Assembly: GCA_023052935.1 (NCBI GenBank)
Contig: CM041298.1
Location: forward strand, 52,521,813-52,585,812
DNA: 64,000 bases
Direction of reading: 5' to 3'
DNA from: Piezodorus guildinii
Lineage: Eukaryota; Arthropoda; Insecta; Hemiptera; Pentatomidae
Below, piece by piece: positions 43,226 to 53,765 of this stretch. Both the position numbers and the translations under genes were made by a program. Under the pieces are notes generated by a model. The model ran no database searches, was not told where the DNA came from, and worked only from the letters and a program-made list of their open reading frames with translations. Within the stretch, counting starts at the first letter, position 1. Every line of letters begins with the position of its first letter.

Positions 43226-43924
43226 TAATCATAAAATACAATATTGTTAATAAATAAAAAAAAAACTTCTTTTCAGTATATCATAAATGTTTTCTCGAAT
43301 TCTGGTTTACCCAAACAATATAAAAAAACAAAACAGAAACCTAGTCTTCACTCTTTTCCACTGCTAATCATGTTTCGAATTGTTTATCACTTTGCTGTTT
43401 TATTAAACTTCCGAAACAAATATTTGTTGTAATCTTGTTTACCAACTTTTAAATTATCGTTTCTTATATAATCATTAGAATAAAAATCTTGTCATATCCG
43501 ATTGTAATATATAAAAAACCAATAATTACATCAATCTATGGGATATCCCGGAAAAAAGGTCTCTCCCCATTCACGATCTGTAACTTAAGGCTACTTGTGC
43601 AAAAAGCGAATACAGCGCACTTCAGGTGACCTTATAAAGCCTCCATCAAGAAAAGGTGAAGTGCGAGTCGCTAGCTAGAGTAAGTCGCCCGAGTTTGTGT
43701 TCTCAACGGAGGAAACATAATAAATCTACGGGTTCATTAATTAATTAAGAGTTTTAAGATTTTAAATATCAACCGATCGATTTTAGTGTTAAGCTCTGGG
43801 ATGGTTGGGTTTTCAGTGATTTAATATCGGTTCTTAAAAACTTTATTGGTGGGTTTCATCTAAATGATTATTTTCTTGGCAATAGCAACTAATAAGACTA
43901 AAATAAAGCTTCTATTGGTAGTTT
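43226..43924. other. No feature recognised
   Basis: AT-rich. The segment at 43540-43740 is GC-richer and includes CTTATAAAGCC and AATAAA-like words. It could be a decayed LTR or promoter, but nothing supports it further. Confidence 0.35.
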
Positions 43925-44196
43925 TGGTTTATTATTTTCAGATGAGTAGAAACCTAATAACGAATAAAAATCCGTTTGTCCGAATTAACAAAAAAAAAAA
44001 AAAATGTAATTATATTTCCTTGAAAACGAATAAAGAATCATTGAAAATGGTTCAGGAATAGCAGAGATATGGCTTTATGAAATTAATAGCAGTGATATGC
44101 CATTTTACTTTGAATTATTTATTGCTTTTCATATTATTTAACCGCCTTTATAAACAGTAATATGCTAATTTTGTTATTTGGAAATAATAAACCATT
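43925..44196 (+). mobile_element. R3 TIR-bearing repeat
   Basis: GGTTTATTATTTTCAGATGA at the left and TTTGGAAATAATAAACCATT at the right are inverted repeats. Inside are ATCCGTTTGTCCG, an A-run, GGTTCAGGAATAGCAGAGAT and ATATGCCATTTTACTTTGAA, collinear with 12640-12903. Non-coding. Confidence 0.65.
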
Positions 44197-44431
44197 GTGT
44201 AATAATCAGCAGTCTTTTTTTTTGTTAAATTCCTAAAATTAAGAAATAAAACGTATTGATAATTTAAAATTTTCGAGTGTTTAACTTATTTTATCTGATT
44301 ATAAACCTATAGTTCCTAATATTGAGCTATTGATTATGGCTAATAGTTATGAATTTTTTAGTAGACCGTAGAAGATCAACATGAACGAAATCAGAAATAT
44401 GTAATGTATGTAGATAATAAAGTGTTTGTCG

Positions 44432-45372
44432 GAAACATTGCATAAAGTTAGGATCGGTATAATTACTCCGAGGGATTCGAGGTGCGATCGGGTTTTAAAC
44501 AGGGTGACTCCCTTTCACCTGTGTTATTTAATATAGCTTTAGAATATGTCATAGAAAAGGTGATGTGTACCGAGAAATTCTTAAATATGGGTGACAAGAT
44601 TCCGGTTTTGGGGTATGCCGATGATCTGGTACTGCTAGATGAAGACACGGAAACCATATGGCTAAATAAAAATGTGTTAATAAAATCCGGTAAAGAAATA
44701 GGACTCGAATTAAATACCGATAAGACGAAATATTTTGGTGATATTGATGTATCAGGGCATACTGTTGAACAAGTAGAGAAATTCAGGTATTTAGGTTCAA
44801 TTATAACTAGAAAAAATGAAATCCAGGAAGAAATAAAGTCCCGGTTAAAGGTGGGAAATGCGTGTCATTATTCAGTTGCCAAGTTACTTAGTTCGCGGCT
44901 TCTATCTAAAAAATTAGAAAAATAAAAGGTTAGAATTTATAAAACTATTATTCTTCCAATGGTTCTTTACGGATGTGAAACGTTGCCGCTTACTTTGAAG
45001 GATGAACAACGGCTTAAGGTTTTCGAAAATAAGGTAAAATATTTGGTCCGAAGAGAGATGAGGCCACTGGGGAGTTTAGAAGGTTGCACAACGCGGAATT
45101 GCGAAACTTGTATCCTGTGAATATAATTGAGCTCAACGCGGAGACTCAACTGGGCGAGTAAAGTTGTTGGGCTCGATGAGGAGCGGATTCCGAGAACGTT
45201 GCTATTCGATGATCCGACTGGTAGGCGTCCGAAAGGTAGGCCGAAGCGTAGATGGGAGGATTATGTTAAGGCTGATCTCGGGGCTTGGGCTTGAATGGTG
45301 AACATTGGACGAGTCTGTGTAGGCGGATTTTGGTGGTATCGGCATCGAACCTTCGGGTTCGCTAAGCCTATT
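44432..45372 (+). pseudogene. RTE-like LINE, 5'-truncated, multiply broken
   Basis: The plus-strand counterpart of the copy at 21944-23035. A 147-aa frame (44482-44925) holds GFKQGDSLSPVLFNIALEYV (motif B) and VLGYADDLVLLDED (motif C, active-site YADD intact). A segment of about 10 residues after DKTKY is deleted, and a stop follows KKLEK. The remainder (YGCETLPLTLKDEQ, GRRPKGRPKRRW) is spread over other frames. The 3' end is CGAACCTTCGGGTTCGCTAA, then (TTA)n. About 25 codons upstream of the main frame are also out of phase. Confidence 0.85.
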
Positions 45373-46066
45373 ATTATTATGATTATTATGTATATAATAA
45401 AATCAACTTCGGTTCCTCATAAAACAATAATTACAAGTACACAGGAAAAAATATTATATTTTAATTAAGTACATACGGATTGTTATTTGTGATTAAATCC
45501 ATTCTCATATAACCTGAAGAATAAATTACGAGTTATCAAAAAGCATTAAAAGAAAATTAGAGACATTAATTTTACAAGATAAACGATGTTCGTGTTTTCC
45601 GTTTGACTTGCTAATATCATTGTTTTGTCACCTCATGTGACGTTAGGTTAAATGTATTTATGAACATCACGTGTAAGATTTTACCTTGGTCACGTTTTTT
45701 TTTCTTTATTATTGTTGTAAATATTTTCAAAAATCCATGGTTCTTAATTTTATTATCTGATGCTACTGCAGTCTGTAGAAAATCACGTTTTTCTGTTATT
45801 GCATAGCTAGAGATGGGCTAGCTATAGTTCGGTGCCCCATTTTTGGATGGGCATATGGGGCAAATATTTTACAAACAAAATAATAAATAAAACAAAAGAG
45901 CATCCAAATCTGTCCACCTGTTTTGAATAAAGTGATCGTGGCATAGACACCCAGATCACTGGCCAAAAATGCCTTTTGTTTTGGACTCATGTGACTCTAA
46001 AATATTTATGTATTATTTGAAAGCCAGAATAAAAAATATGATTGATTTCATTTCTCTTTTAATATC
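45373..46066. other. No feature recognised
   Basis: AT-rich sequence after the RTE tail. The 64-aa minus frame at 45796-45990 has no recognisable motif. Confidence 0.4.
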
Positions 46067-46190
46067 TTTTTTTTTTTTTTAATATATTTATTGGTATTTA
46101 CAACTGTATAATAAAATACATTTAGTAAATGTGATACAAGATAAGTTGACATGATTCATATGTAGGGATACTACCCATTGGCAGCTCCCC
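46067..46190 (-). mobile_element. Jockey-type LINE 3' UTR fragment
   Basis: T-run followed by TTTATTGGTATTTACAACTG, TATAATAAAATACATTTAGTAAATG and a CTACCCATTGGCAGCTCC block. It is equivalent to the 3' UTR region of the full-length jockey and of 42938-43225. Only about 120 bp were copied. Confidence 0.7.
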
Positions 46191-46236
46191 CTTTTAATAT
46201 CTGAAAGTTGTATTTACTACTTTCGAACTACTTTTC

Positions 46237-47465
46237 ACTTTCACATACCTATATATCGAATATATAGTAAGGAAAAGTATTGCTATCTTGAAAATTTCCG
46301 TGTTCGAGTTTATACCGGAAATACACGTTTAAGGTCTCCTAAATCCAAATTACCAAGTCCCGCAAAAAAATCTGTGTGTGTGTGTGGTTAGTCCACCGCG
46401 AAAACGAAAAGTCCTATAAAACTGAAATTTCATATTTAAGACGGCTATACGCTCGAGATGTTACAGTAACTTTTTCATCAAAATAGGCTAACCAGAAGAG
46501 CTACCTTATACTATGCATTTTCCACCTTTTTACGATTTTCTCAAAAACGGCTCTAAAGATTTTGATTAAATAAGCTATATTAGATGGATATAAAATTGAA
46601 TGGGCCTTAATATGATGTAGGTTTAATTCTGATTGAAATAGTCTGATAAGGCTTAAATAGCGATATTTTAAATTGTTTTCCTCTAAAGTACCTTTCTCTT
46701 TGTAGATTCTATATGTTCTCGCCATATGTTATGGCCTGATTAGGTTTTTCATGACTGTTTCATTGAAAATTAAAAAAATGTATAATTTTTATGATATTTA
46801 TCATAAGATAATTTTTTCGTATTTATTAGCCCTAACAAACAAACAAACAAATTTTTGCTTATTAATCTTTATTTTTTATTTGTTTTAAAAATAGTCATAT
46901 TAAATATAATTAAAAGTTTTTGCCACGAAAGTGAAGAATAATAGAAGAGAAAGACAGTTGTTTTTATCACGGACTCGTGGCGAGTCGAGTATTAAGGTAG
47001 CGTCTGAACGATGAGGCTGTACCTTATCACAAGACCCAAGTCTCCTCTCAAGAAGTTTTAAACGTTTGCAAACGTATTTCTTCATCCGTATGCGGTAGTT
47101 GTACAGAAAAAAAAAACTGGTAAATATATAGTTGAACGAATTCGATATCCAACTGTAGGGGAAACTGCAAACTTATTTCAATGCAATTATTCTTTCTTTT
47201 TTTTAAACATAATAACAGTAAATAGATGTATCATATAGCTTTGGAAAGTTAAAAAAATTTAGAAAAATATTAGCTTATAAAAACCGATAAAACCAACTGA
47301 TTGTCATAGATATTAGTAAAATAGATTATTTAATAAAACACACGTTCCTATCGAAATTTAGTGTAATTAATTCTTTAATATTTTTTCATCTCTAGTTTAT
47401 TTAAATATTATTAAATTAATTTTAACGACGGAGGTAAGTGAAGGTCGTGTGTCACCCGCATCAGA
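46237..47465 (-). mobile_element. HINE-like element, copy L, with a 400-bp internal insertion
   Basis: Ends ACTTTCACATACCTATATAT and GGTAAGTGAAGGTCGTGTGT with ACCCGCATCAGA. The family sequence stops at TTTGTAGATTCTAT (about 46706) and resumes at GGTAAATATATAGTTGAACG (about 47108). The inserted stretch contains a 61-aa minus frame (46900-47085) of unknown nature, beginning MKKYVCKRLKLLERRLGS, with GC-richer codons. Confidence 0.75.
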
Positions 47466-48162
47466 TTTTTATTCTAACACTTGATAAATATAAAAACCAA
47501 ACAAGTAGTAATTAATCGAAAATTGATTCTTGTCTGGTATTGCTATGCATTATTTTCGATCCAACCTTTTAATAATTTTGTTGTTAAAATATAAATGGAC
47601 ATCGTTATTTAGACTCCTAACGGTGAGTTGGCTCGTCTCCTTTTGATAATTATATATTTTGTAATTTTTAGGTTATTTATCAGTGGATTCTTTGATAATA
47701 TCTGACCCTTTGCGCCATTCTTAAACGTCATATCTACCATATTTGTCTGGGTGTAGGTCCGTTTCATAATCATTGCTGCCAACAATCGATCGTTTGTATC
47801 GATATTTTGATATCATTTTTCTATTTCTTATCTCTGATTATTTAATACCACATTATTTTTTTTTTTTTTCTAGAGTTACGATAAGAAAGTTATATATAGT
47901 TTTGATATTTGTCACTGCGATTCATTTTCGTCCATTTGTTTTCATTAATTATATTTTGATTAAGATAGCGAATCCATTTTTCATTCAGAGACGATCGATT
48001 GAATCGGTATTTGACAACTTTGACTTATCTGTCTATATGTTTAATGTTTTATATCAAATTTGGATGTATATCAAGCTGGTATGTAGTAAATTACCAATTA
48101 TTTTGAATTTCAATTATTTTAATTAATATAGTGTAATAAGATTTTTTTATGATTTACTGCCT
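47466..48162. other. AT-rich DNA with an unassigned 117-codon frame
   Basis: The plus frame at 47773-48126 encodes a very hydrophobic, Phe/Ile/Tyr-rich chain (IIFLFLISDYLIPHYFFFFS). I recognise no family. Such composition arises easily from AT-rich DNA, and the frame runs up to a LINE-like tail, so I do not call a gene. Confidence 0.35.
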
Positions 48163-48215
48163 GTAATGGGCCTTGGCCTGTTGGATGATGTAAAATAAAA
48201 ATTTCTATTGATCAA
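48163..48215 (+). mobile_element. LINE-like 3' tail
   Basis: GTAATGGGCCTTGGCCTGTT then GGATGATGTAAAATAAAAAT. A terminal block with AATAAAA after a GGCCTTGGCC palindrome resembles the 3' ends of insect LINEs. No body is identifiable upstream. Confidence 0.4.
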
Positions 48216-48334
48216 GTATTTTAATTTTTAAAAATCTTTACCTGAGGACTGATTTTTTAGAAAAATATTTCAAATCCTTAAATCACTTCACCATAGTAGT
48301 ACGTAACCATCTTAATTATACACCACTATACGTC

Positions 48335-48490
48335 ATTCTGAGAATAAAATGGCGGCTGATTCGGTTTAATTTGCCCATATCTCCTCCATTTATTAAGATA
48401 AAGAAAACATAAAAAATGTTTTGATATCATTCTACCAAAATATGGAAAAAAGATTTTAAGGTATTAAGATTTTTTTTAAAGTATATCGCG
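48335..48490 (+). repeat. R3-related fragment
   Basis: AATAAAATGGCGGCTGATTC followed by GCCCATATCTCCTCC and a diverged ATTAAGATAAAGAAAACAT block, like the TTTAAAATGGCTGCCGATTA stretch at about 10507 and its neighbours. Confidence 0.45.
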
Positions 48491-48496
48491 ACATTT

Positions 48497-48720
48497 TTTT
48501 TTTTCGTCATTTATTAAATTTACTCTACTACCTTTTGACATTGATAAAAAAAAAGTTAATGAGCTGTATAGTTTAAACACAGTTATATAGTCTTGTGTTA
48601 AGAAAATTCCCATCGGTAGCTCTTTAATTTCTACCTTAAAATTCAATTTACAGGTCCCTTGGCCATCTTCTTTTTGCTTCCCTCGGTAGATTCTCCAATT
48701 ATATATGATTATTCACCCTA
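48497..48720 (-). pseudogene. Jockey-type LINE 3' end, diverged
   Basis: T-run, TTATTAAATTTACTC, CCCATCGGTAGCTC and TTGGCCATCTTCTTTTTGCT with TCGGTAGATTCTCC, collinear with the 3' UTR and last codons of the other minus-strand jockey ends (26715-26770 and 43080-43130). Confidence 0.65.
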
Positions 48721-48814
48721 TGTAGTGCGTTCAGAATTAATATAGGTATATCTGTTTTAAGTTAAGTCTGCATCTTAGTTTTATTTGTACTTAAAGTACC
48801 GTTCGTCTACTGTA

Positions 48815-49321
48815 CTTTAGGGTTATCCGGATTTAAACCCATGCTGAGGCAGAATTATTTATTATGTTAATTCAGCGGTGGAACGACCCTGCAGAATATA
48901 AATCCTGAGGCTCACCTAGCCTCTATAAAGTAGGCACCCAAATCGGGGAAAAACATGGCTACAGAGCATGATCTAGACCTTTAAACCCCTCATTATAAAT
49001 AGTACGCATAAGTACTTGAGATCCTTCATGGGTAGTAGAGGTACAGTTTTATAGAACTTATATGGCATCACCTGTAGCATAGTTGCTAGCACAACAGCGT
49101 TCTATGCTGGTGGTTCTTGGATTTATTAATGGGAATAAAAAATCCTTAATTATGCTGTCCTTGGAGGGGACGTTAAAAAATGGTCCCGAGCCTGTGCGAT
49201 GTCAGGTACACGTTGAAGATCCCCATTCTAATTAAACTTGGATAGGCAAAGTTTAGGGCTCCGGCTGTAGCATCGTCCGATTAGCTAAAGCAGCATAAAG
49301 AGACGTTAAATAAATAAACAA
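48815..49321 (+). mobile_element. SINE2-SINE1 composite, unit 1
   Basis: A SINE2 fragment (48815-49055: CCTCTATAAAGTAGGCACCC, CTTCATGGGTAGTAGAGG) is joined through TTTTATAGAACTTATATGG to a SINE1 (49063-49321) with its head GCATCACCTGTAGCATAG, B-box region damaged, and tail TAAATAAATAAACAATG. The same junction recurs in unit 2. Confidence 0.8.
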
Positions 49322-49334
49322 TGAATAATTTATT

Positions 49335-49757
49335 CTGTTTATTGAGCGATGCTACGACCATGGAGAATGGAAACCCTCCTGAGACATACTCAGCCTCTAT
49401 AAAGTGGGTACCTGAAAATCAGGGGAAAACCTGGCTGTTGAGCCTGATCTAGACCAAATCGCCTCATTGGAAACATTACGCGTCTCTATAAGTACTGAAC
49501 CCCCCACCCCTTCATGGGTTGTAAAGGTACAGTTTTATAGAACTTATATGGGATCACCTGTAGCATAGTTGCTAGCATAACACCTTTCTATGCCAAAGGT
49601 GTCACGGTTTTGAACCCACAGGTGGTCCTGGGATTTAAGTACTCGTTAAAGATACCTATCTTAATGAAACCTGGATAGGCAAAATTTAGGACTCCCACTG
49701 TAGCATCGTCTGATAAGCCAGAGTAGCATAAAGTGACGTTAAATAAATAAACAAATC
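49335..49757 (+). mobile_element. SINE2-SINE1 composite, unit 2
   Basis: SINE2 fragment 49335-49548 joined by TTTTATAGAACTTATATGG to SINE1 at 49550-49757. It repeats the architecture and junction of unit 1. This SINE1 keeps a B-box-like GGTTTTGAACCC but has lost about 55 bp of body after CCTGGGATT. Confidence 0.8.
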
Positions 49758-49789
49758 AATAGAACCTTAATACACTAAGAGAGTGGCGT

Positions 49790-50020
49790 GGATAGAGTTT
49801 ACTGTACTCCGGGTCCTGGGTTCCAGAGTTATTTCCGCCGTGGAGTGACCTTGGAGAATGGAGAGGCCCTTCTGGGGAACACCCAGCCTGTATAAAGTTG
49901 GTACCCAAATATTAAGGCAAAACCAAGGAAGCTGTGTGTGATCACCTCCTTGCTTGGCCACTTGCCGTGAAACTGTACGAGTCTCTGTTAGACCCTTAAT
50001 GGGTTGTAGGGATTTAGGTT
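49790..50020 (+). mobile_element. SINE2 fragment
   Basis: CGGGTCCTGGGTTCCAGAGT (B-box region), CCTTGGAGAATGGAGAGGCC, TATAAAGTTGGTACCC and CCTTAATGGGTTGTAGGG. The third SINE2 in the tandem row. Confidence 0.75.
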
Positions 50021-50516
50021 TGTTCCTGTCTACTCAGACATATAGACCCGACTTAATAAGACTTAAATATGAATAATTTATTTTTTATAGAGGGGGGGAG
50101 GAGAAAAGGTTTAATAAAATTTAGCTAAGATTAATTTATTGTAAATAAATAAAATAATGAATCAATCTTCTTGTTGCAGGAATTATACAGCTTGAGTTGA
50201 GTTGAGTAAGGTAGTTATCAGCCGCTTTCCAAATTGGTTTTCGGTTCCTTTCTAAACAAACAAACCAGTCTTAGACCGCTTCAGGGGAGCCAACGGCTAT
50301 TTCGGATTGTTGTGCCTTTGCCAAAAAGAAGTTAAAAAGGAAAAATAAAACTCCTAGTGGAGTTAAAAGGCGAGGTAAATAAAAACAGAACTTCATATTA
50401 CAGAAAGTAGATATCTATATATATGCTAATAACCTCCGTTTCGTTCAAAGAAAACAATATAAATAATAATTGACTCAAAGGTGAGAATATTAATATATAA
50501 AGTAAAAGTTAAAAAA
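50021..50516. other. No feature recognised
   Basis: Unassigned sequence between SINE2 and the next HINE copy. No ORF or motif recognised. Confidence 0.4.
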
Positions 50517-50720
50517 TCCGGTGCGGACAATACACAAATTTCTCTTACCTCGGTTGTTAAAATCAATTTAAGAAGTTTCAAAGAAAGTTAGGGTCTAAAA
50601 AAGTTAAAAAATTACATTAAGTTCGTGTGTTCCAAATTAAATAATCCAACAGTTCGCCACATAACATCAACTTTCACAACTTTGTGTATAAGATAAGATA
50701 ACATTTGTTTCTAAAATCTT

Positions 50721-50752
<32 letters not shown>

Positions 50753-51795
50753 AGAAATAATACAATCTACCTCAATGTTAGGCAATGAGTATTAATGCTA
50801 TAAGAAGTCATTCATTCCTTATGTACAATAAATAAAAAAAAAAATAAATAAAATAAAAATTCAAAGAAGAATAAATAAAGATAAAATAAAATAAATAAAG
50901 ATAAAAATAAATAAATAAAGATAAAAATAAAATAATCTAAAATCTTTAGCTCTCCAACGTTATATTATACATCTATGTTACTATTTTAAAGTTTAAAAAA
51001 AAACTCCGACAAAATGTATTTGCTCTTTTCTCCATTACTTGTTTCCATGATATTAAAGCCCATTAAATGTTACACTGATGTAGCAAGTTTGTTCATTAAA
51101 AAATATTTGATATTATTATATTATTACTTACTACAATCAGCTAGTTTAATCTGTTTTTCATTACCCTCTTTTACCTTATATTACTTTGTGTATACGATAA
51201 TTTTTTTCTAAACTTTTCAGCTTTCCAACGGAATATATTACATCTATATTACTATTCTAAAGTAAGAAAAAAAAATCGTGAACATTTTTTTCTACTCTTT
51301 CCTTTAGTTGGTTTTCGAATTCGTTCAACTTTTATATTTACCCATTTTTTAACAAAGCTAATAAGATGAACTGGTTAATTTTTTTCGAGTCCACAAAATT
51401 AAAGGTTTCTAGTGGCGGAAAATTATAAATATTTACATTTAAACCCTGTCTATTTCAATCAGGATGAAACCTACATCAAATTAAATTTTATTAAATTTAA
51501 CATCAAATAGCGAATTAAATGAACTTTGTTAGAGACGTTTTAGAAAAAATCAAAAGGTGCAAAATTCATGTCATAAAGTGTTATTTCTAAATCGTCGATT
51601 TTGACGAAAAATTCTCTGCAATATCTTAGGCATATAGTTGTCTTAGATATAAAATTTCAGCCCAGTAATTTTCGTTTTCGTGCTTGTCTTGTGAACACAC
51701 ACACCGACCTTTTTGCCGGACTTAATCATTTGGACAATTTTCAGGATCGCAATACTTTCCCTTACAATATATTCCATATATTGGTGAGTTAGAGT
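50517..51795 (+). mobile_element. HINE-like element, copy M, rearranged and interrupted
   Basis: 5' end TCCGGTGCGGACAATACACA, 3' end near GGTGAGTTAGAGTAAAAG. The AGCTTTCCAACG landmark occurs twice (about 50950 and 51220), so this is a fusion or partial duplication of two copies. A jockey tail is inserted at 50721-50935. Confidence 0.75.
50721..50935 (-). mobile_element. Short LINE 3'-tail insertion with about 11-bp TSD
   Basis: A T-run and TTTATTTATTTAGAAATAATACAATC, then a (TAAA)n-type A-rich stretch at the far side. TCTAAAATCTT flanks it (50710-50720 and 50936-50946). The 3' UTR-like text suggests a LINE, but it is too short for certainty. Confidence 0.65.
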
Positions 51796-52297
51796 AAAAG
51801 TTAATTAATTTATAACTTATAAAGTTAAAATTTGAATAACCTTTTCAGAAGGTTCATGACAGGGCCGAATGGCATATAAATGTTTTCGAAATGGGACAAT
51901 GGTGTATTTTTTTTTCACCTTGTTTAATTTTTTATTTCTCTCATAACATTTTTCTTCGTTTAACATGTCTTATAACTATGAGGGACTTGAATATAGCTAA
52001 AAGAATTTTACTGCTTTGGATGTTTTATGAGTTAATATTAGAGTATTAAATGGTATCTCGGTTGGTATTCTCTCATGATATTATTACATCTGATAAAGAA
52101 GATCGTTAGTATGAGTTATGCACTTGACATATAGAAAAAAATAACAGATTAATATGTCTTCTGTGTTAAGAAGTGTTATTAACAGTTTTTTACTTCATAA
52201 TATTTATTCACAACTGTTATTAATTTAAGTATGGACCAGCGAATTTATAATATATGCTAATAAAACTCAGATTTATCTGAACATAGCCTGTACAAAA
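51796..52297. other. No feature recognised
   Basis: AT-rich, no frame over 60 codons, no repeat recognised. Confidence 0.4.
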
Positions 52298-53079
52298 TCT
52301 GGTGCGCGCAATACACGACTTTCACTTACCTCTCTTAGTTATATCAATTTAAGAATTTTTTAAAAAAATTAGGAACGACAATCTGTTTGTTTTATCAGCA
52401 TTTCATCACTCTCAGTTAACTTTTAAAATATTATGTATAAGACATTTTTTTTCTAAAATATTTAGCACTCCAACGGTATATTATAGAATATACTTGTACA
52501 TACTGTTCCTATGTTCAAGAACTAAAAAAAAAAAAAAATCATTAAAAATATATGTTTGCAGTTTTCTCCTTTATTTGAGTATCGAATTCGTTCAACTTAT
52601 ATATTTATCTGTTTTTTTTGAGATGCTAATCAGATGATATGGTCAATTTTATAAAATCTACAAAATTAAAGGTACTTAAGAGGAAGAAATTTTGAAATAT
52701 CGGCATTTAGGCCCTGTCTGACTTTTCCAATCAGAACGAAACCTAATGATATTGAAGTCTACTAAATTTAACACTGATTTGGCGAGTTTAATCAAAATCG
52801 TTGGAGCCGTTTTTAAGAAAATTGTAAAAAGGTACAAAATGCATGGTATAAAGTTGCTGTAACATCTTGGGCGTATAGCTGTCTTAAATATGAAGTTTTA
52901 TTTTCATAGCCCTTACTTTTTTTGCGCTAGAGTTACCACACACACACACACACACACACACAGACTTTTTGCGGAACTTGGACTCAGGGGATCCTAAAAC
53001 GTGTATTTCCGTCGAAAACAAAAATTCAGATCGCAATACTTCCCCATAGTATATATTTCATAAATAGGTAAGTGAAAGT
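52298..53079 (+). mobile_element. HINE-like element, copy N
   Basis: TCTGGTGCGCGCAATACACG, ACTTTCACTTACCTCTCTTA at the 5' end; 3' hairpin TATATATTTCATAAATAGGT and AAGTGAAAGT. A (CA)n stretch (about 52937-52961) replaces the family's CACACA.CAGACC segment. Body deletions leave 782 bp. Confidence 0.85.
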
Positions 53080-53765
53080 AAAAATATTCTAACAAAAATA
53101 AATTTATAATTTACTTGCTAACCTCATTAACATGTTTATTAAAAAAGTTAATTGTAAGTTTCAAGATATTACAAATAATTACATCCTTACAAAAAAGCAT
53201 AACAATAACTCTTACTAATTCTCTGTTGTATAAAGAATGTTATGCTGCAAAACATAATTATATAACTCATACTAAATGAAATAATTGTTTTAAGAGTTTC
53301 TCATGAATTTTAATTTTTTTTTGTGAAGTTTTCAATTAATGTTGAAAAACTGTTCATCTATATCAGTTTTTATTAGTTCGAATACTTTATTTAAAATTAG
53401 AGTATTCAATCCTAGTAAATATTTGCGTAAAACATTTTAATAAACGTTGCAAATTATTCCACAAAACTTTAATATTTCGAAATATTTATTTACATTTAAA
53501 AAATATGAGGTTTTTTCTTTCTCCAATTCGCGTTGGTTTTCATTGTATACTGAGTTGATCGCTAATATAAGTCTTCTTTTTTTTCAATCATTATTTTTGT
53601 ACTCAGTTCAAAATTTTCAGTTATTCTAATTATGCATGGTTTAAAGTTCTGTACAATTTTTTTCCATTTATTTTATTTTTTTTTTTTTATATAAAGTTAA
53701 AATCCATACTCACTGTACCAATAACTAAAATATGAAGATTTATATAACTGTTTCTTAAAGTTTTC
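53080..53765. other. No feature recognised
   Basis: Very AT-rich. The 60-aa frame at 53447-53629 is composition-driven. Confidence 0.4.

Noticed and set aside
47773..48126. 117-codon frame as a possible small membrane protein
   Set aside because: Composition (Phe/Ile/Tyr) is what AT-rich DNA gives; no start context, motif or homologous copy supports it.
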